Assembly (NCBI GenBank): GCA_001914195.1 | Contig: MKYF01000017.1 | Location: 62,001-126,000, forward strand | Reading direction: 5' to 3' | DNA length: 64,000 bases | Source: Streptococcus mitis | GTDB lineage: Bacteria; Bacillota; Bacilli; Lactobacillales; Streptococcaceae | Part shown: piece after piece, positions 16,529 through 24,882 of the stretch | How the letters are laid out: each line of letters opens with the position of its first letter | How positions within the stretch are numbered: the stretch's first letter is position 1 | Notes under the pieces: model-generated | What the model was told of the DNA's origin: nothing | Databases searched by the model: none | What the model saw: only the letters and a program-made list of their open reading frames with translations | Translations under genes and position numbers: made by a program

Positions 16529-17908
16529 ATGTCAAATTATGCCATTATTTTAGCAGCGGGTAAAGGGACTCGCATGAAATCTGATTTGCCAAAAGTGTTG
16601 CACAAGGTTGCGGGTATTTCTATGTTGGAACATGTTTTCCGTAGTGTGGGAGCTATCCAACCTGAAAAGACAGTAACAGTTGTAGGACACAAGGCGGAAT
16701 TGGTTGAAGAGGTCTTGGCTGGACAGACAGAATTTGTGACTCAATCTGAACAGTTAGGTACTGGTCATGCGGTTATGATGACAGAGCCTATCTTAGAAGG
16801 TTTGTCAGGTCACACCTTGGTTATTGCAGGAGATACCCCTTTAATCACAGGTGAAAGCTTGAAAAACTTGATTGATTTCCACATCAATCATAAAAATGTG
16901 GCCACTATCTTGACTGCTGAAACAGATAATCCTTTTGGCTATGGACGAATTGTTCGTAATGACAATGCTGAGGTTCTTCGCATTGTTGAGCAGAAGGATG
17001 CCACAGATTTTGAAAAGCAAATCAAGGAAATCAACACTGGAACATATGTTTTTGACAACGAGCGTTTGTTTGAGGCTTTGAAAAATATCAATACCAATAA
17101 CGCTCAAGGTGAATACTATATTACAGACGTTATTGGTATTTTCCGTGAAGCTGGTGAAAAAGTTGGCGCTTATACTTTGAAAGATTTTGATGAAAGTCTT
17201 GGGGTAAATGACCGTGTGGCACTTGCGACAGCTGAGTCAGTTATGCGTCGTCGCATCAATCATAAACACATGGTCAATGGGGTCAGCTTTGTCAACCCAG
17301 AAGCAACTTATATCGATATTGATGTTGAGATTGCTCCCGAAGTTCAAATCGAAGCCAATGTTACCTTGAAAGGGCAAACGAAAATTGGTGCTGAGACTGT
17401 TTTGACAAACGGTACTTATGTAGTGGACAGCACTGTCGGAGCAGGAGCGGTCATTACCAATTCTATGATTGAGGAAAGTAGTGTTGCAGACGGTGTAACA
17501 GTCGGTCCTTACGCCCACATTCGTCCAGGTTCATCTCTAGGTGCCCAAGTCCATATTGGAAACTTTGTTGAGGTGAAAGGTTCTTCTATCGGCGAGAATA
17601 CTAAGGCTGGTCATTTGACTTATATCGGAAACTGTGAAGTGGGTAGCAAGGTTAATTTCGGTGCTGGAACCATTACAGTCAACTACGATGGTAAAAATAA
17701 ATACAAGACAGTCATTGGTAACAATGTCTTTGTTGGTTCAAATTCAACCATTATTGCGCCAGTAGAACTTGGTGACAATTCCCTCGTTGGTGCGGGTTCA
17801 ACTATTACCAAAGACGTTCCAGCAGATGCTATTGCTATTGGTCGCGGACGTCAGGTCAACAAAGACGAATATGCAACACGTCTTCCTCATCATCCTAAGA
17901 ATCAGTAG
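16529..17908 (+). CDS. glmU: Bifunctional GlmU (GlcN-1-P acetyltransferase / UDP-GlcNAc pyrophosphorylase)
   Basis: Makes UDP-GlcNAc for peptidoglycan and teichoic acids. 459 residues. The uridyltransferase domain begins with ILAAGKGTRMKSDLPKVLH (nucleotide-binding, residues 7-25). The acetyltransferase domain is a left-handed beta-helix of hexapeptide repeats from about residue 250, including GPYAHIRPG and the catalytic-site stretch HIGNFVEVKGSSIG. Followed 9 bases later by a Nudix gene in the same operon. Confidence 0.96.
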   Translation: MSNYAIILAAGKGTRMKSDLPKVLHKVAGISMLEHVFRSVGAIQPEKTVTVVGHKAELVEEVLAGQTEFVTQSEQLGTGHAVMMTEPILEGLSGHTLVIAGDTPLITGESLKNLIDFHINHKNVATILTAETDNPFGYGRIVRNDNAEVLRIVEQKDATDFEKQIKEINTGTYVFDNERLFEALKNINTNNAQGEYYITDVIGIFREAGEKVGAYTLKDFDESLGVNDRVALATAESVMRRRINHKHMVNGVSFVNPEATYIDIDVEIAPEVQIEANVTLKGQTKIGAETVLTNGTYVVDSTVGAGAVITNSMIEESSVADGVTVGPYAHIRPGSSLGAQVHIGNFVEVKGSSIGENTKAGHLTYIGNCEVGSKVNFGAGTITVNYDGKNKYKTVIGNNVFVGSNSTIIAPVELGDNSLVGAGSTITKDVPADAIAIGRGRQVNKDEYATRLPHHPKNQ

Positions 17909-17917
17909 GAGCCTATC

Positions 17918-18463
17918 ATGGAATTTGAAGAAAAAACGCTTAGTCGAAAAGAAATCTATCAAGGACCAATTTTTAAACTGGTCCAAGATCAGGTTGAATT
18001 ACCAGAAGGTAAGGGAACTGCCCAACGCGATTTGATTTTCCACAATGGAGCTGTCTGTGTTTTAGCAGTAACGGATGAGCAAAAACTCATCTTGGTCAAG
18101 CAGTACCGCAAAGCCATCGAGGCTGTGTCTTACGAGATTCCAGCTGGAAAGTTGGAAGTAGGAGAAAATACAGACCCTGTCGCAGCAGCTCTGCGTGAAT
18201 TAGAGGAAGAAACAGCTTATACAGGAAAATTAGAACTCTTGTACGACTTTTACTCAGCCATTGGCTTTTGTAATGAAAAGTTAAAACTATACCTAGCGAG
18301 CGACTTGACAAAGGTGAAAAATCCGCGTCCACAGGATGAGGATGAAACCTTGGAAGTCCTTGAAGTGAGCTTAGAAGAAGCCAAGGAATTAATCCAATCG
18401 GGTCATATCTGTGATGCCAAGACAATTATGGCTGTTCAGTATTGGGAATTGCACAAAAAATAG
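17918..18463 (+). CDS. Nudix hydrolase (ADP-ribose pyrophosphatase type)
   Basis: 181 residues. The Nudix box is intact: G at EVGENTDP, then AAALRELEEETAYTG near residues 87-105 (GX5EX7REUXEEXGU). The sequence KQYRKAIEAVSYEIPAGKLE just before it is typical of ADP-ribose pyrophosphatases of the NudF class. Likely clears ADP-ribose; other NDP-sugars cannot be excluded. Lies between glmU and macP with short spacers (9 and 11 bases). Confidence 0.88.
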   Translation: MEFEEKTLSRKEIYQGPIFKLVQDQVELPEGKGTAQRDLIFHNGAVCVLAVTDEQKLILVKQYRKAIEAVSYEIPAGKLEVGENTDPVAAALRELEEETAYTGKLELLYDFYSAIGFCNEKLKLYLASDLTKVKNPRPQDEDETLEVLEVSLEEAKELIQSGHICDAKTIMAVQYWELHKK

Positions 18464-18474
18464 AGGAGGTCAGT

Positions 18475-18789
18475 ATGGGTAAACCTTTATTAACGGATGA
18501 AATGATTGAAAGAGCTAATAGAGGCGAAAAAATTTCAGGTCCCCCTTTACTAGATGATAATGAGGAGACTAAGATTTTACCAACCTCTTCTTCCTGTTTT
18601 GGTTATGCCAATCCTAAGGATCATGGTTTTAGCCAAGAAACCTTGAAGATTCAGGTCGAACCGTCTATTCATAAAAGCCGTCGCATTGAAAATACCAAGA
18701 GAAATGTCTTCAATTCTAAGTTGAATATGATTTTATTTGCAGTCATCTTTCTCTTGATTTTGCTTGTCTTAGCAATGAAACTGTTGTAA
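18475..18789 (+). CDS. macP: MacP, membrane activator of PBP2a
   Basis: 104-residue single-pass membrane protein that in S. pneumoniae binds and activates the class A penicillin-binding protein PBP2a and is a StkP kinase substrate at Thr32 (established). Here the N terminus MGKPLLTDEMIERANRGEK is recognisable and residue 32 is a threonine in EETK, so the phosphosite is kept. The membrane segment (MILFAVIFLLILLVLAMKLL) is at the very C terminus. An upstream ATG at 18442 overlaps the Nudix gene, but GAGGAGG (18462-18468) sets the start at 18475. Confidence 0.92.
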   Translation: MGKPLLTDEMIERANRGEKISGPPLLDDNEETKILPTSSSCFGYANPKDHGFSQETLKIQVEPSIHKSRRIENTKRNVFNSKLNMILFAVIFLLILLVLAMKLL

Positions 18790-18805
18790 TAGAAAAGGAA
18801 TTGAA

Positions 18806-19498
18806 ATGAAAATAGGAATTATTGCGGCTATGCCAGAAGAACTGGCGTATCTGGTCCAGCATTTAGACAATGCCCAGGAGCAAGTTGTTTTAGGGAATAC
18901 CTATCACACAGGAACCATTGCCTCTCATGAAGTCGTTCTTGTAGAAAGTGGAATTGGTAAGGTCATGTCTGCTATGAGTGTGGCCATTTTGGCTGATCAT
19001 TTCCAAGTGGAAGCTCTTATCAATACAGGATCTGCTGGGGCAGTAGCAGAAGGCATCGCTGTTGGGGATGTCGTGATTGCTGACAAATTAGCCTATCATG
19101 ATGTGGATGTTACAGCTTTTGGCTATGCTTATGGACAAATGGCGCAACAACCGCTTTATTTCGAATCAGATAAAACCTTTGTTGCCAAAATCCAAGAGAG
19201 TTTATCTCAATTGGACCAAAAATGGCATCTTGGTTTGATTGCTACAGGAGATAGTTTTGTTGCAGGAAATGACAAGATAGAAGCGATTAAGTCCCATTTC
19301 CCAGATGTTTTAGCTGTGGAGATGGAGGGGGCAGCTATTGCTCAAGCAGCGCATGCCCTTAATCTTCCAGTTTTAGTCATCCGAGCTATGAGTGACAATG
19401 CCAACCATGAAGCAAACATCTCTTTTGATGAGTTTATTATCGAAGCTGGACGTCGCTCTGCCCAAGTCTTATTAGCCTTTTTGAAGGCTTTAGATTAA
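18806..19498 (+). CDS. mtnN: 5'-methylthioadenosine/S-adenosylhomocysteine nucleosidase
   Basis: Cleaves adenine from MTA and SAH; SAH cleavage feeds the LuxS pathway. 230 residues, normal length. Family motifs are MKIGIIAAMPEEL at the N terminus, LINTGSAGAV near residue 73 and the active-site region VEMEGAAIAQAA near 172 with the catalytic Asp in RAMSDNANHE near 197. Part of the glmU-nudix-macP-mtnN run, starting 16 bases after macP. Confidence 0.96.
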   Translation: MKIGIIAAMPEELAYLVQHLDNAQEQVVLGNTYHTGTIASHEVVLVESGIGKVMSAMSVAILADHFQVEALINTGSAGAVAEGIAVGDVVIADKLAYHDVDVTAFGYAYGQMAQQPLYFESDKTFVAKIQESLSQLDQKWHLGLIATGDSFVAGNDKIEAIKSHFPDVLAVEMEGAAIAQAAHALNLPVLVIRAMSDNANHEANISFDEFIIEAGRRSAQVLLAFLKALD

Positions 19499-19574
19499 GC
19501 GGAAATTTGACAGTTTTTCTAGCTTATGATAAGATTTAAGTAAAGAAAAGCTAGAAAACGTTTCAGAGGATATT

Positions 19575-20066
19575 ATGAGTATTGAAATGACCGTCAGTGA
19601 GATTGCAGAGGTCTTAGGATTATCTCGCCAAGCAATCAATAACCGTGTCAAAGAATTACCAGAAGAAGACACAGATAAAAATGACAAAGGGGTAACAGTC
19701 GTTACCAGAAGTGGCTTGATTAAGCTAGAAGAAATCTATAAAAAAACGATTTTTGAAGATGAGCCTGTCAGTGAAGATGTCAAGCAACGTGAACTGATGG
19801 AGATTCTGGTTGATGAGAAGAATGCAGAAATTCTTCGTCTCTATGAACAATTAAAAGCCAAGGATCGTCAGTTGTCAGAAAAAGACGAGCAGATGCGTAT
19901 CAAAGACCGTCAGATTGCTGAGAAAGACAAACAACTCGATCAGCAACAACAGTTGACCCTTCAAGCTATGAAGGATCAAGAAAATCTTAAGCTAGAGCTG
20001 GACCAAGCAAAAGAAGAAGTCCAATCAACTAAGAAAGGCTTTTTTGCTCGTTTATTTGGAGGATAA
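19575..20066 (+). CDS. rocS: RocS, chromosome segregation protein (DUF536)
   Basis: 163 residues. An N-terminal MerR-like helix-turn-helix (MTVSEIAEVLGLSRQAINNR, residues 5-24) is followed by a long coiled coil (about 75-150, with repeated KDRQL/EKDEQ heptads) and a short C-terminal amphipathic helix (KGFFARLFGG). This three-part plan and the position after mtnN match RocS of S. pneumoniae, which binds DNA and membrane and protects the nucleoid during division. The start follows an AGAGGA site. A separate promoter is possible in the 76-base gap after mtnN. Confidence 0.88.
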   Translation: MSIEMTVSEIAEVLGLSRQAINNRVKELPEEDTDKNDKGVTVVTRSGLIKLEEIYKKTIFEDEPVSEDVKQRELMEILVDEKNAEILRLYEQLKAKDRQLSEKDEQMRIKDRQIAEKDKQLDQQQQLTLQAMKDQENLKLELDQAKEEVQSTKKGFFARLFGG

Positions 20067-20069
20067 TCA

Positions 20070-20112
20070 AGGAGCTGTTTAGGTTAAATGCTAACCTGAT
20101 GGCTTCTTTTAT
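20070..20112 (+). terminator. Terminator after rocS
   Basis: AGGTTA (20081-20086) and TAACCT (20092-20097) form the inner stem and GGAGC/GGCTTC arms extend it, followed by TTTT. Confidence 0.7.
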
Positions 20113-20164
20113 TTCTAAATAGTATAGTTGCTCAAGTAAAATAACAGTAGAGGAGAGGTAGAAA

Positions 20165-20755
20165 ATGGAACGATTAGAAGATTACATTGCTTTTGACTTA
20201 GAATTTAATCAGCACGAAGGGCAAACACACTTGATTCAAGTATCGGCAGTGCGTTTTAGAGATGGTCAGGAAATCGATGCCTATGATTCCTATGTTCATA
20301 CCAATGTACCTTTAAAAAGTTTTATCAATGGTTTGACTGGGATTACAGCTGAGACCTTAAAAGATGCTCCCCCAGTGGAGAAAGTTATCAAAGATTTCCA
20401 AGAGTTTGTGGGTTCTTTACCCATGGTAGGCTACAATGCTGCTAAAAGTGATTTGCCTATTCTAGCAGAGCATGATTTAGATTATAGCCAGCAGTATAAG
20501 GTGGATTTGTATGATGAAGCTTTTGAACGCCGTAGTTCGGATTTACATGGTATTGCCAATCTCAAATTGCAAACTGTTGCCTCGTTTCTTGGATTTCAAG
20601 GCCAGTCTCATAATAGTCTAGAGGATGCTCGGATGACGGCGCGTGTTTACGAGTCCTTCCTAGAGTCGGATCAAGCTAGAGAATTGTTAGAGACAGAAAG
20701 TAGCCTATCAAACAATCCTTTTGGCGGCTTGGACTTGTCTCAATTATTTGACTAG
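20165..20755 (+). CDS. DnaQ-like 3'-5' exonuclease
   Basis: 196-residue DEDD-family exonuclease. Exo I is AFDLEFNQHEG (D-x-E, residues 9-19), Exo II is VGYNAAKSDLPIL near residue 88 and Exo III is HNSLEDARMTARVY near 147 with a His, so it is of the DEDDh type. It resembles the DnaQ/epsilon and RNase T group; streptococcal PolC carries its own exonuclease, so this is probably for repair or RNA. Only a few bases separate it from the next gene. Confidence 0.85.
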   Translation: MERLEDYIAFDLEFNQHEGQTHLIQVSAVRFRDGQEIDAYDSYVHTNVPLKSFINGLTGITAETLKDAPPVEKVIKDFQEFVGSLPMVGYNAAKSDLPILAEHDLDYSQQYKVDLYDEAFERRSSDLHGIANLKLQTVASFLGFQGQSHNSLEDARMTARVYESFLESDQARELLETESSLSNNPFGGLDLSQLFD

Positions 20756-20763
20756 GAGTGCCT

Positions 20764-22527
20764 ATGAAACCTGAAAAACCTAAAAATCTAGGTTTTAGGA
20801 AAATCTACTTTAATCTAGATAAAATTCTCTTTCTCTTTTTCTTGATATTCATGATGATTGAGTTTGTCTGGTTACCACTTAACTCTTGGATTGCTGGACT
20901 TTTACTCCGTCAGACAGGTTATCTCTTTCTGTCATATAACAATATTTTTGCCATTATAAAAGGGTCGCCATTTGTTAGTCTTGCTTTATTTATTCTGGTA
21001 ATCGTTAATTTACTGATCGCCTATTACCAGATAGGACTTCTCTTTATCGGAGCTCGACACCTCCTCTATCACGAAAGGAGGACCTTGCTGGAGTACAGTC
21101 GCAAGGTCTTTCGCCAAAGTTTCTTGTTTATGAGGCAAGTGACGATTTCCAAAATGGCCTTTATCTTCTTTTATGTCATGATGCTCTTTCCATTGATTCG
21201 AAAGATTTTAAAGATTTATTACCTCAATAAAATTGTCATTCCGGAATTCATAGTAGCCTATGTAGAAGATAAGTACTGGTTGGTCGGTTTGGTAATCACT
21301 GTTCTAGCCTTGTTGCTGTTCTACATTTCAATACGTTTGATGTTTGCCCTACCCCAGCTTTTATTTGAGAAAAAAACAGTCAAAGAAGCAGTCAAATACA
21401 GTCTAGAGAAGACAAGAAAGCACTCCTGGTTTTATATCTGGAACTTGCTTTGGATTGTTGTCAAAACCTACCTATTTTTCATTCTTTTATTGATTCCAAT
21501 CTTGGCAAGTCAGACACTGATGGATGGTTTGACCCATAGGGAATCTCTTGTGCTGGGAATGATCAACTTTGTCTTGATTAAGAATTTCCACTATATGGCC
21601 TTGACTTACTTTCTCATTAAGTTTGTTTCCTTTTTGACAGGGGAGGAACTAGAAATCACACCAAGGAGAAAGAAAGACCACTGGATGAGATGGGGAGTGA
21701 TGGGATGTGCTGGTATCTTTTTCGCTCTTGAGGGTTATGTTTATTTAGAAGCTCCAGTTGCCAATAAACCTTTAATTATCTCTCACAGGGGAGTATCTAA
21801 TAAGAATGGTGTGCAAAATACAGTCCAATCTTTAGAAAAGACGGCTCAGTTATCTCCAGATTTCGTTGAGACGGATGTTCAGGAAACAAAAGATGGCCAG
21901 TTTGTCATGATGCATGATGCCAATATCAAGAATCTGACAGGAGTTAATGCCAATCCTCAGGATCTAACTTTGGATGAATTAACCAAACTTGATATTTCTG
22001 AAAATGGCTATCATGCCAAGGTATCTAGTTTTGATGACTACCTTAATAAAGCCAATGAATTGCATCAGAAACTTCTTATTGAGATTAAAACCAGTCGAAA
22101 AGATAGCCCAGATATGATGAAACGCTTTATGGAAAAATATGGAACGGTTCTTAAGCAGAATGGTCACCAAATGCAATCTTTAGACTACCATGTGATTGAT
22201 CAGGTGCTAGCCTACGATTCTCAAATTCCAGTCTATTTCATCCTTCCTTATAATAGTATTTTCCCAAGAACGAAAGCTACAGGTTACACCATGGAGTATT
22301 CAACTTTAGATGAAAATTTTGTCAACAAGCTTTGGAATACCGATCAAAAATTGTACGTGTGGACCATCAATAGTTCAGAGTCTTTTGATAAATCTGTTCA
22401 GCTAGGAGCTGATGGCATGATAACGGATGATTTGGAAATGATTCAAGATCAAGTTACCATTGCCCAAGAAGACCCAGAGTATACTGAATTGCTTTTCAAA
22501 CAGGCCATGGAATTCTTTAATTTTTAG
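20764..22527 (+). CDS. Membrane glycerophosphodiester phosphodiesterase
   Basis: 587 residues. The first 330 hold about eight membrane segments (glycerophosphoryl diester phosphodiesterase membrane domain); the rest is an extracytoplasmic GDPD TIM barrel. Catalytic features are HRGVSNKNG near residue 341, the ETDVQETKDG metal-site stretch and HDANIKNLTG. The usual HRG...ENT motif reads VQNT, with Gln at the metal-ligand Glu position. C-terminal VWTINS and GADGMITDD motifs are normal. A GTG at 20758 lies within the ribosome-binding site AGGAGTG, so 20764 is chosen. It would act on phospholipid or teichoic-acid-derived glycerophosphodiesters. Confidence 0.88.
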   Translation: MKPEKPKNLGFRKIYFNLDKILFLFFLIFMMIEFVWLPLNSWIAGLLLRQTGYLFLSYNNIFAIIKGSPFVSLALFILVIVNLLIAYYQIGLLFIGARHLLYHERRTLLEYSRKVFRQSFLFMRQVTISKMAFIFFYVMMLFPLIRKILKIYYLNKIVIPEFIVAYVEDKYWLVGLVITVLALLLFYISIRLMFALPQLLFEKKTVKEAVKYSLEKTRKHSWFYIWNLLWIVVKTYLFFILLLIPILASQTLMDGLTHRESLVLGMINFVLIKNFHYMALTYFLIKFVSFLTGEELEITPRRKKDHWMRWGVMGCAGIFFALEGYVYLEAPVANKPLIISHRGVSNKNGVQNTVQSLEKTAQLSPDFVETDVQETKDGQFVMMHDANIKNLTGVNANPQDLTLDELTKLDISENGYHAKVSSFDDYLNKANELHQKLLIEIKTSRKDSPDMMKRFMEKYGTVLKQNGHQMQSLDYHVIDQVLAYDSQIPVYFILPYNSIFPRTKATGYTMEYSTLDENFVNKLWNTDQKLYVWTINSSESFDKSVQLGADGMITDDLEMIQDQVTIAQEDPEYTELLFKQAMEFFNF

Positions 22528-22570
22528 TAAGCAAAAAGAGGTTGAGCAAAAAATCACCTCTAAAATATCA

Positions 22571-22610
22571 AAAAAACGAGCGATGTATCAGTTGGATATG
22601 CTCGTTTTAT
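22571..22610 (+). terminator. Terminator after GDPD gene
   Basis: AAAACGAGC (22573-22581) pairs with GCTCGTTTT (22600-22608). The same ACGAGC/GCTCGT arms recur in the hairpin at 55137-55174, suggesting a repeated terminator cassette. Confidence 0.65.
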
Positions 22611-22630
22611 TATGCCATGGTTTATAATTG

Positions 22631-22780
22631 ATACTCAATGAAAATCAAAGAGCAAACTAGGAAGCTAGCCGCAGGTTGCTCAAAGTACAACTTTGAGGTT
22701 GCAGATAAAACTGACGAAGTCAGTAACATACGTACGGTAAGGTGATGCTGACGTGGTTTGAAGAGATTTTCGAAGAGTAT
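22631..22780 (-). repeat. BOX element (full-length type)
   Basis: 150-base BOX repeat in reverse orientation: boxC end ATACTCAATGAAAATCAAAG at 22631 and boxA end GGTTTGAAGAGATTTTCGAA before AGAGTAT at 22780. The boxB palindrome CTGACGAAGTCAG lies at about 22711-22723. BOX elements are short repeats of S. pneumoniae and near relatives. Confidence 0.9.
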
Positions 22781-23070
22781 GAAATAAGAATAAAACAGGA
22801 AGTAATGCCTATGAAGTGGTTGAGATAGGTTATTTATGTCAGATGTAAAAGGGTTACTAACTTCTACGTGAAGAAGGCTTTCGAATTTATGTCAAACAGA
22901 AAATGGATCTCGCCTCTCTTTGGGGCAGATGAGAGAGTATTGTTGGCGTTTGCAGAGTTGATGTTAGAAATAGATAATCTGTCATAACATAGCTAGGATT
23001 TATCTTTATGAGTATGAATATCACAAAATTGGTCAAGAATCTAGCATCTAAAACATCCATTATACAAAAA
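22781..23070. other. Intergenic stretch with decayed coding look
   Basis: No convincing gene. A 32-codon ORF runs 22889-22987 on the plus strand (MSNRKWISPLFGADERVLLA and onward), and the same frame stays open upstream to a stop near 22824. The text looks like an eroded protein-coding remnant, but the family is not recognised and no ribosome-binding site precedes it. Confidence 0.3.
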
Positions 23071-23120
23071 CACAGTCTCTCTTTGGCTTGATTGTGGTCA
23101 AGACAAAGAGAGACTGTGTG
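23071..23120. terminator. Strong bidirectional terminator hairpin
   Basis: CACAGTCTCTCTTTG (23071-23085) pairs with CAAAGAGAGACTGTG (23104-23118), a 15-base perfect stem with A-rich sequence to the left and T-rich sequence to the right. It probably ends transcription of the minus-strand gene at 23157-23594. Confidence 0.85.
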
Positions 23121-23156
23121 GTTTTATTTTTGAGTTAATTTTTTTAGATCATGTGC

Positions 23157-23594
23157 TTACTGAGGATTACTTTTATTTTCTGAAGTTGGAGTATTGGACT
23201 GTTTTTCATTTTCAGCGGCAGGTTTACTTGGAGTAGGAGCAGGAGTAGAAGAATCCTGAGTTGATGCTTTCTGCTCTTCTTTTTTCTCTTCCTTGACGCT
23301 AGATTTTGGTGTTTCTTCTTGTTGTGTTTTTTCTTGACTAGTATTATTTTCCTTATTAGGACTAGTGTTTTCCTGAGGGGATTCCTTTTGAATTTCTTTG
23401 ACAATGGTTGTCGTCTGGCTTGTCGTAGGTTCTTTTTTAGTATTTTTATTATTATCCAATGCGTTCATGATAGTGATAGTCGCAGTAATTAAGCCAAGGA
23501 TACTACCGATAGTCGCAACGGTTTTTTGAAAGACCGTAAAGCCTTTTTTGATGTGTTCTGTTTTTGGTTTTGAAGTTCTACGATAATTAGACAT
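23157..23594 (-). CDS. Small membrane-anchored protein with Lys/Glu/Thr/Pro-rich tail
   Basis: 145 residues from the ATG at 23594, chosen for its GGAGAGA site just upstream; the open frame extends further to 23825 but without support. A basic cytoplasmic N terminus (SNYRRTSKPKTEHIKKG) leads to one membrane helix (TVATIGSILGLITATITIM, about 25-43), then about 100 residues of low-complexity Lys/Glu/Gln/Thr/Ser/Pro outside the membrane. No LPXTG or catalytic motif. It may belong to a streptococcus-specific family such as DUF6556, but this is a guess. It is divergent to the cysteine desulfurase gene. Confidence 0.65.
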   Translation of the reverse strand: MSNYRRTSKPKTEHIKKGFTVFQKTVATIGSILGLITATITIMNALDNNKNTKKEPTTSQTTTIVKEIQKESPQENTSPNKENNTSQEKTQQEETPKSSVKEEKKEEQKASTQDSSTPAPTPSKPAAENEKQSNTPTSENKSNPQ

Positions 23595-23671
23595 ACATTC
23601 TCTCCTTTCATTAAAGTTTATTATACCGCATTTCTTTAAAAAAATCTTAAAAAAAGAGGAATTGCCCTTTC

Positions 23672-23700
23672 TTGTCGCAAGCTCCGTTTCATGATACAAT
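23672..23700 (+). promoter_or_regulatory. Promoter of cysteine desulfurase-thiI operon
   Basis: -35 TTGTCG (23672-23677), 17-base spacer, extended -10 TGA-TACAAT (23695-23700). Because the -35 is at 23672, the open frame starting there cannot be translated from its first ATG. Confidence 0.7.
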
Positions 23701-23731
23701 AGAGGGAGTGATTTTAGAAAGCGTGAGAAAC

Positions 23732-24874
23732 ATGATTTACTTTGATAATTCGGCGACGACCAAGCCTTATCCTGAAGCTCTTGAAACCTATATGCAGGTG
23801 GCTTCAAAAATTTTAGGAAATCCATCTAGTCTCCATCGTTTGGGAGACCAGGCAACACGAATCGTAGATGCTTCTCGGCAACAGATTGCAGATTTAATCG
23901 GTAAGAAAAGCGATGAAATCTTCTTTACTTCTGGTGGGACAGAAGGAGATAACTGGGTTATCAAGGGTGTGGCCTTTGAAAAGGCTCAGTTTGGTAAGCA
24001 CATCATTGTATCAGCCATTGAACATCCGGCAGTCAAAGAGTCAGCCCTCTGGTTGAAAAGTCAAGGGTTTGAGGTGGATTTTGCTCCAGTTGATGAGAAA
24101 GGATTTGTCGATGTTGAGGCGTTAGCAGATTTGATAAGACCTGATACAATCCTAATTTCCATCATGGCTGTGAACAATGAAATCGGTTCTATCCAGCCCA
24201 TTGAGGCTATTTCAGAACTCTTGGCAGACAAGCCAACTATTTCCTTCCACGTTGATGCGGTTCAGGCGCTTGCCAAGATTCCGACTGAAAAGTATCTGAC
24301 AGAACGAGTGGATTTCGCGACCTTTTCGAGTCACAAGTTCCACGGAGTTCGTGGTGTTGGTTTTGTCTATATCAAGTCTGGCAAGAAGATTACGCCTCTT
24401 TTAACAGGTGGTGGTCAGGAACGTGATTACCGTTCGACAACTGAAAATGTGGCAGGGATTGCAGCGACAGCCAAGGCCCTCCGTTTGTCTATGGAAAAGC
24501 TAGATATCTTTATTAGCAAGACAGGGCAGATGAAGTCAGTAATTCGTCAAGCCCTTCTGGACTATCCGGATATTTTTGCCTTTTCAGATGAGGAAGACTT
24601 TGCCCCTCATATCCTGACTTTTGGAATCAAAGGTGTTCGTGGTGAAGTCATCGTTCACGCCTTTGAAGACTATGATATTTTTATTTCTACGACCTCTGCT
24701 TGTTCGTCCAAGGCTGGGAAACCTGCAGGCACCTTGATTGCCATGGGAGTGGATAAAGATAAGGCTCAGTCAGCTGTGCGTCTTAGCCTAGACCTTGAAA
24801 ATGATATGAGTCAGGTCGAGCAGTTTTTGACCAAGTTAAAATTGATTTACAATCAAACTAGAAAAGTAAGATAG
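23732..24874 (+). CDS. Cysteine desulfurase (IscS/NifS-like, ThiI partner)
   Basis: PLP enzyme that removes sulfur from cysteine; 380 residues from the ATG at 23732, which follows the promoter and a GTGAG site. The PLP lysine lies in FSSHKFHGVRG near residue 202, HVDAVQALAK carries the conserved Asp/Gln, and the mobile catalytic cysteine lies in STTSACSSKAGKPAG near residue 325. The long flexible loop marks a class I (IscS-like) enzyme, unlike the class II SufS at 39.7 kb. It sits 8 bases before thiI, so it most likely delivers sulfur to ThiI for tRNA 4-thiouridine. Confidence 0.92.
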   Translation: MIYFDNSATTKPYPEALETYMQVASKILGNPSSLHRLGDQATRIVDASRQQIADLIGKKSDEIFFTSGGTEGDNWVIKGVAFEKAQFGKHIIVSAIEHPAVKESALWLKSQGFEVDFAPVDEKGFVDVEALADLIRPDTILISIMAVNNEIGSIQPIEAISELLADKPTISFHVDAVQALAKIPTEKYLTERVDFATFSSHKFHGVRGVGFVYIKSGKKITPLLTGGGQERDYRSTTENVAGIAATAKALRLSMEKLDIFISKTGQMKSVIRQALLDYPDIFAFSDEEDFAPHILTFGIKGVRGEVIVHAFEDYDIFISTTSACSSKAGKPAGTLIAMGVDKDKAQSAVRLSLDLENDMSQVEQFLTKLKLIYNQTRKVR

Positions 24875-24882
24875 GAGCATTC

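Noticed and set aside
19556..19568. Possible CcpA cre site (GAAAACGTTTC) before rocS
   Set aside because: Core symmetry is suggestive, but several consensus positions fail and rocS has no link to carbon control.
22711..22723. Palindromic hairpin within the BOX taken as a terminator
   Set aside because: It is the standard boxB palindrome, not a gene-specific terminator.
23672..23731. N-terminal extension of the cysteine desulfurase
   Set aside because: The -35 and -10 boxes lie inside it, so it would not be transcribed from this promoter; the ATG at 23732 fits the family N terminus.
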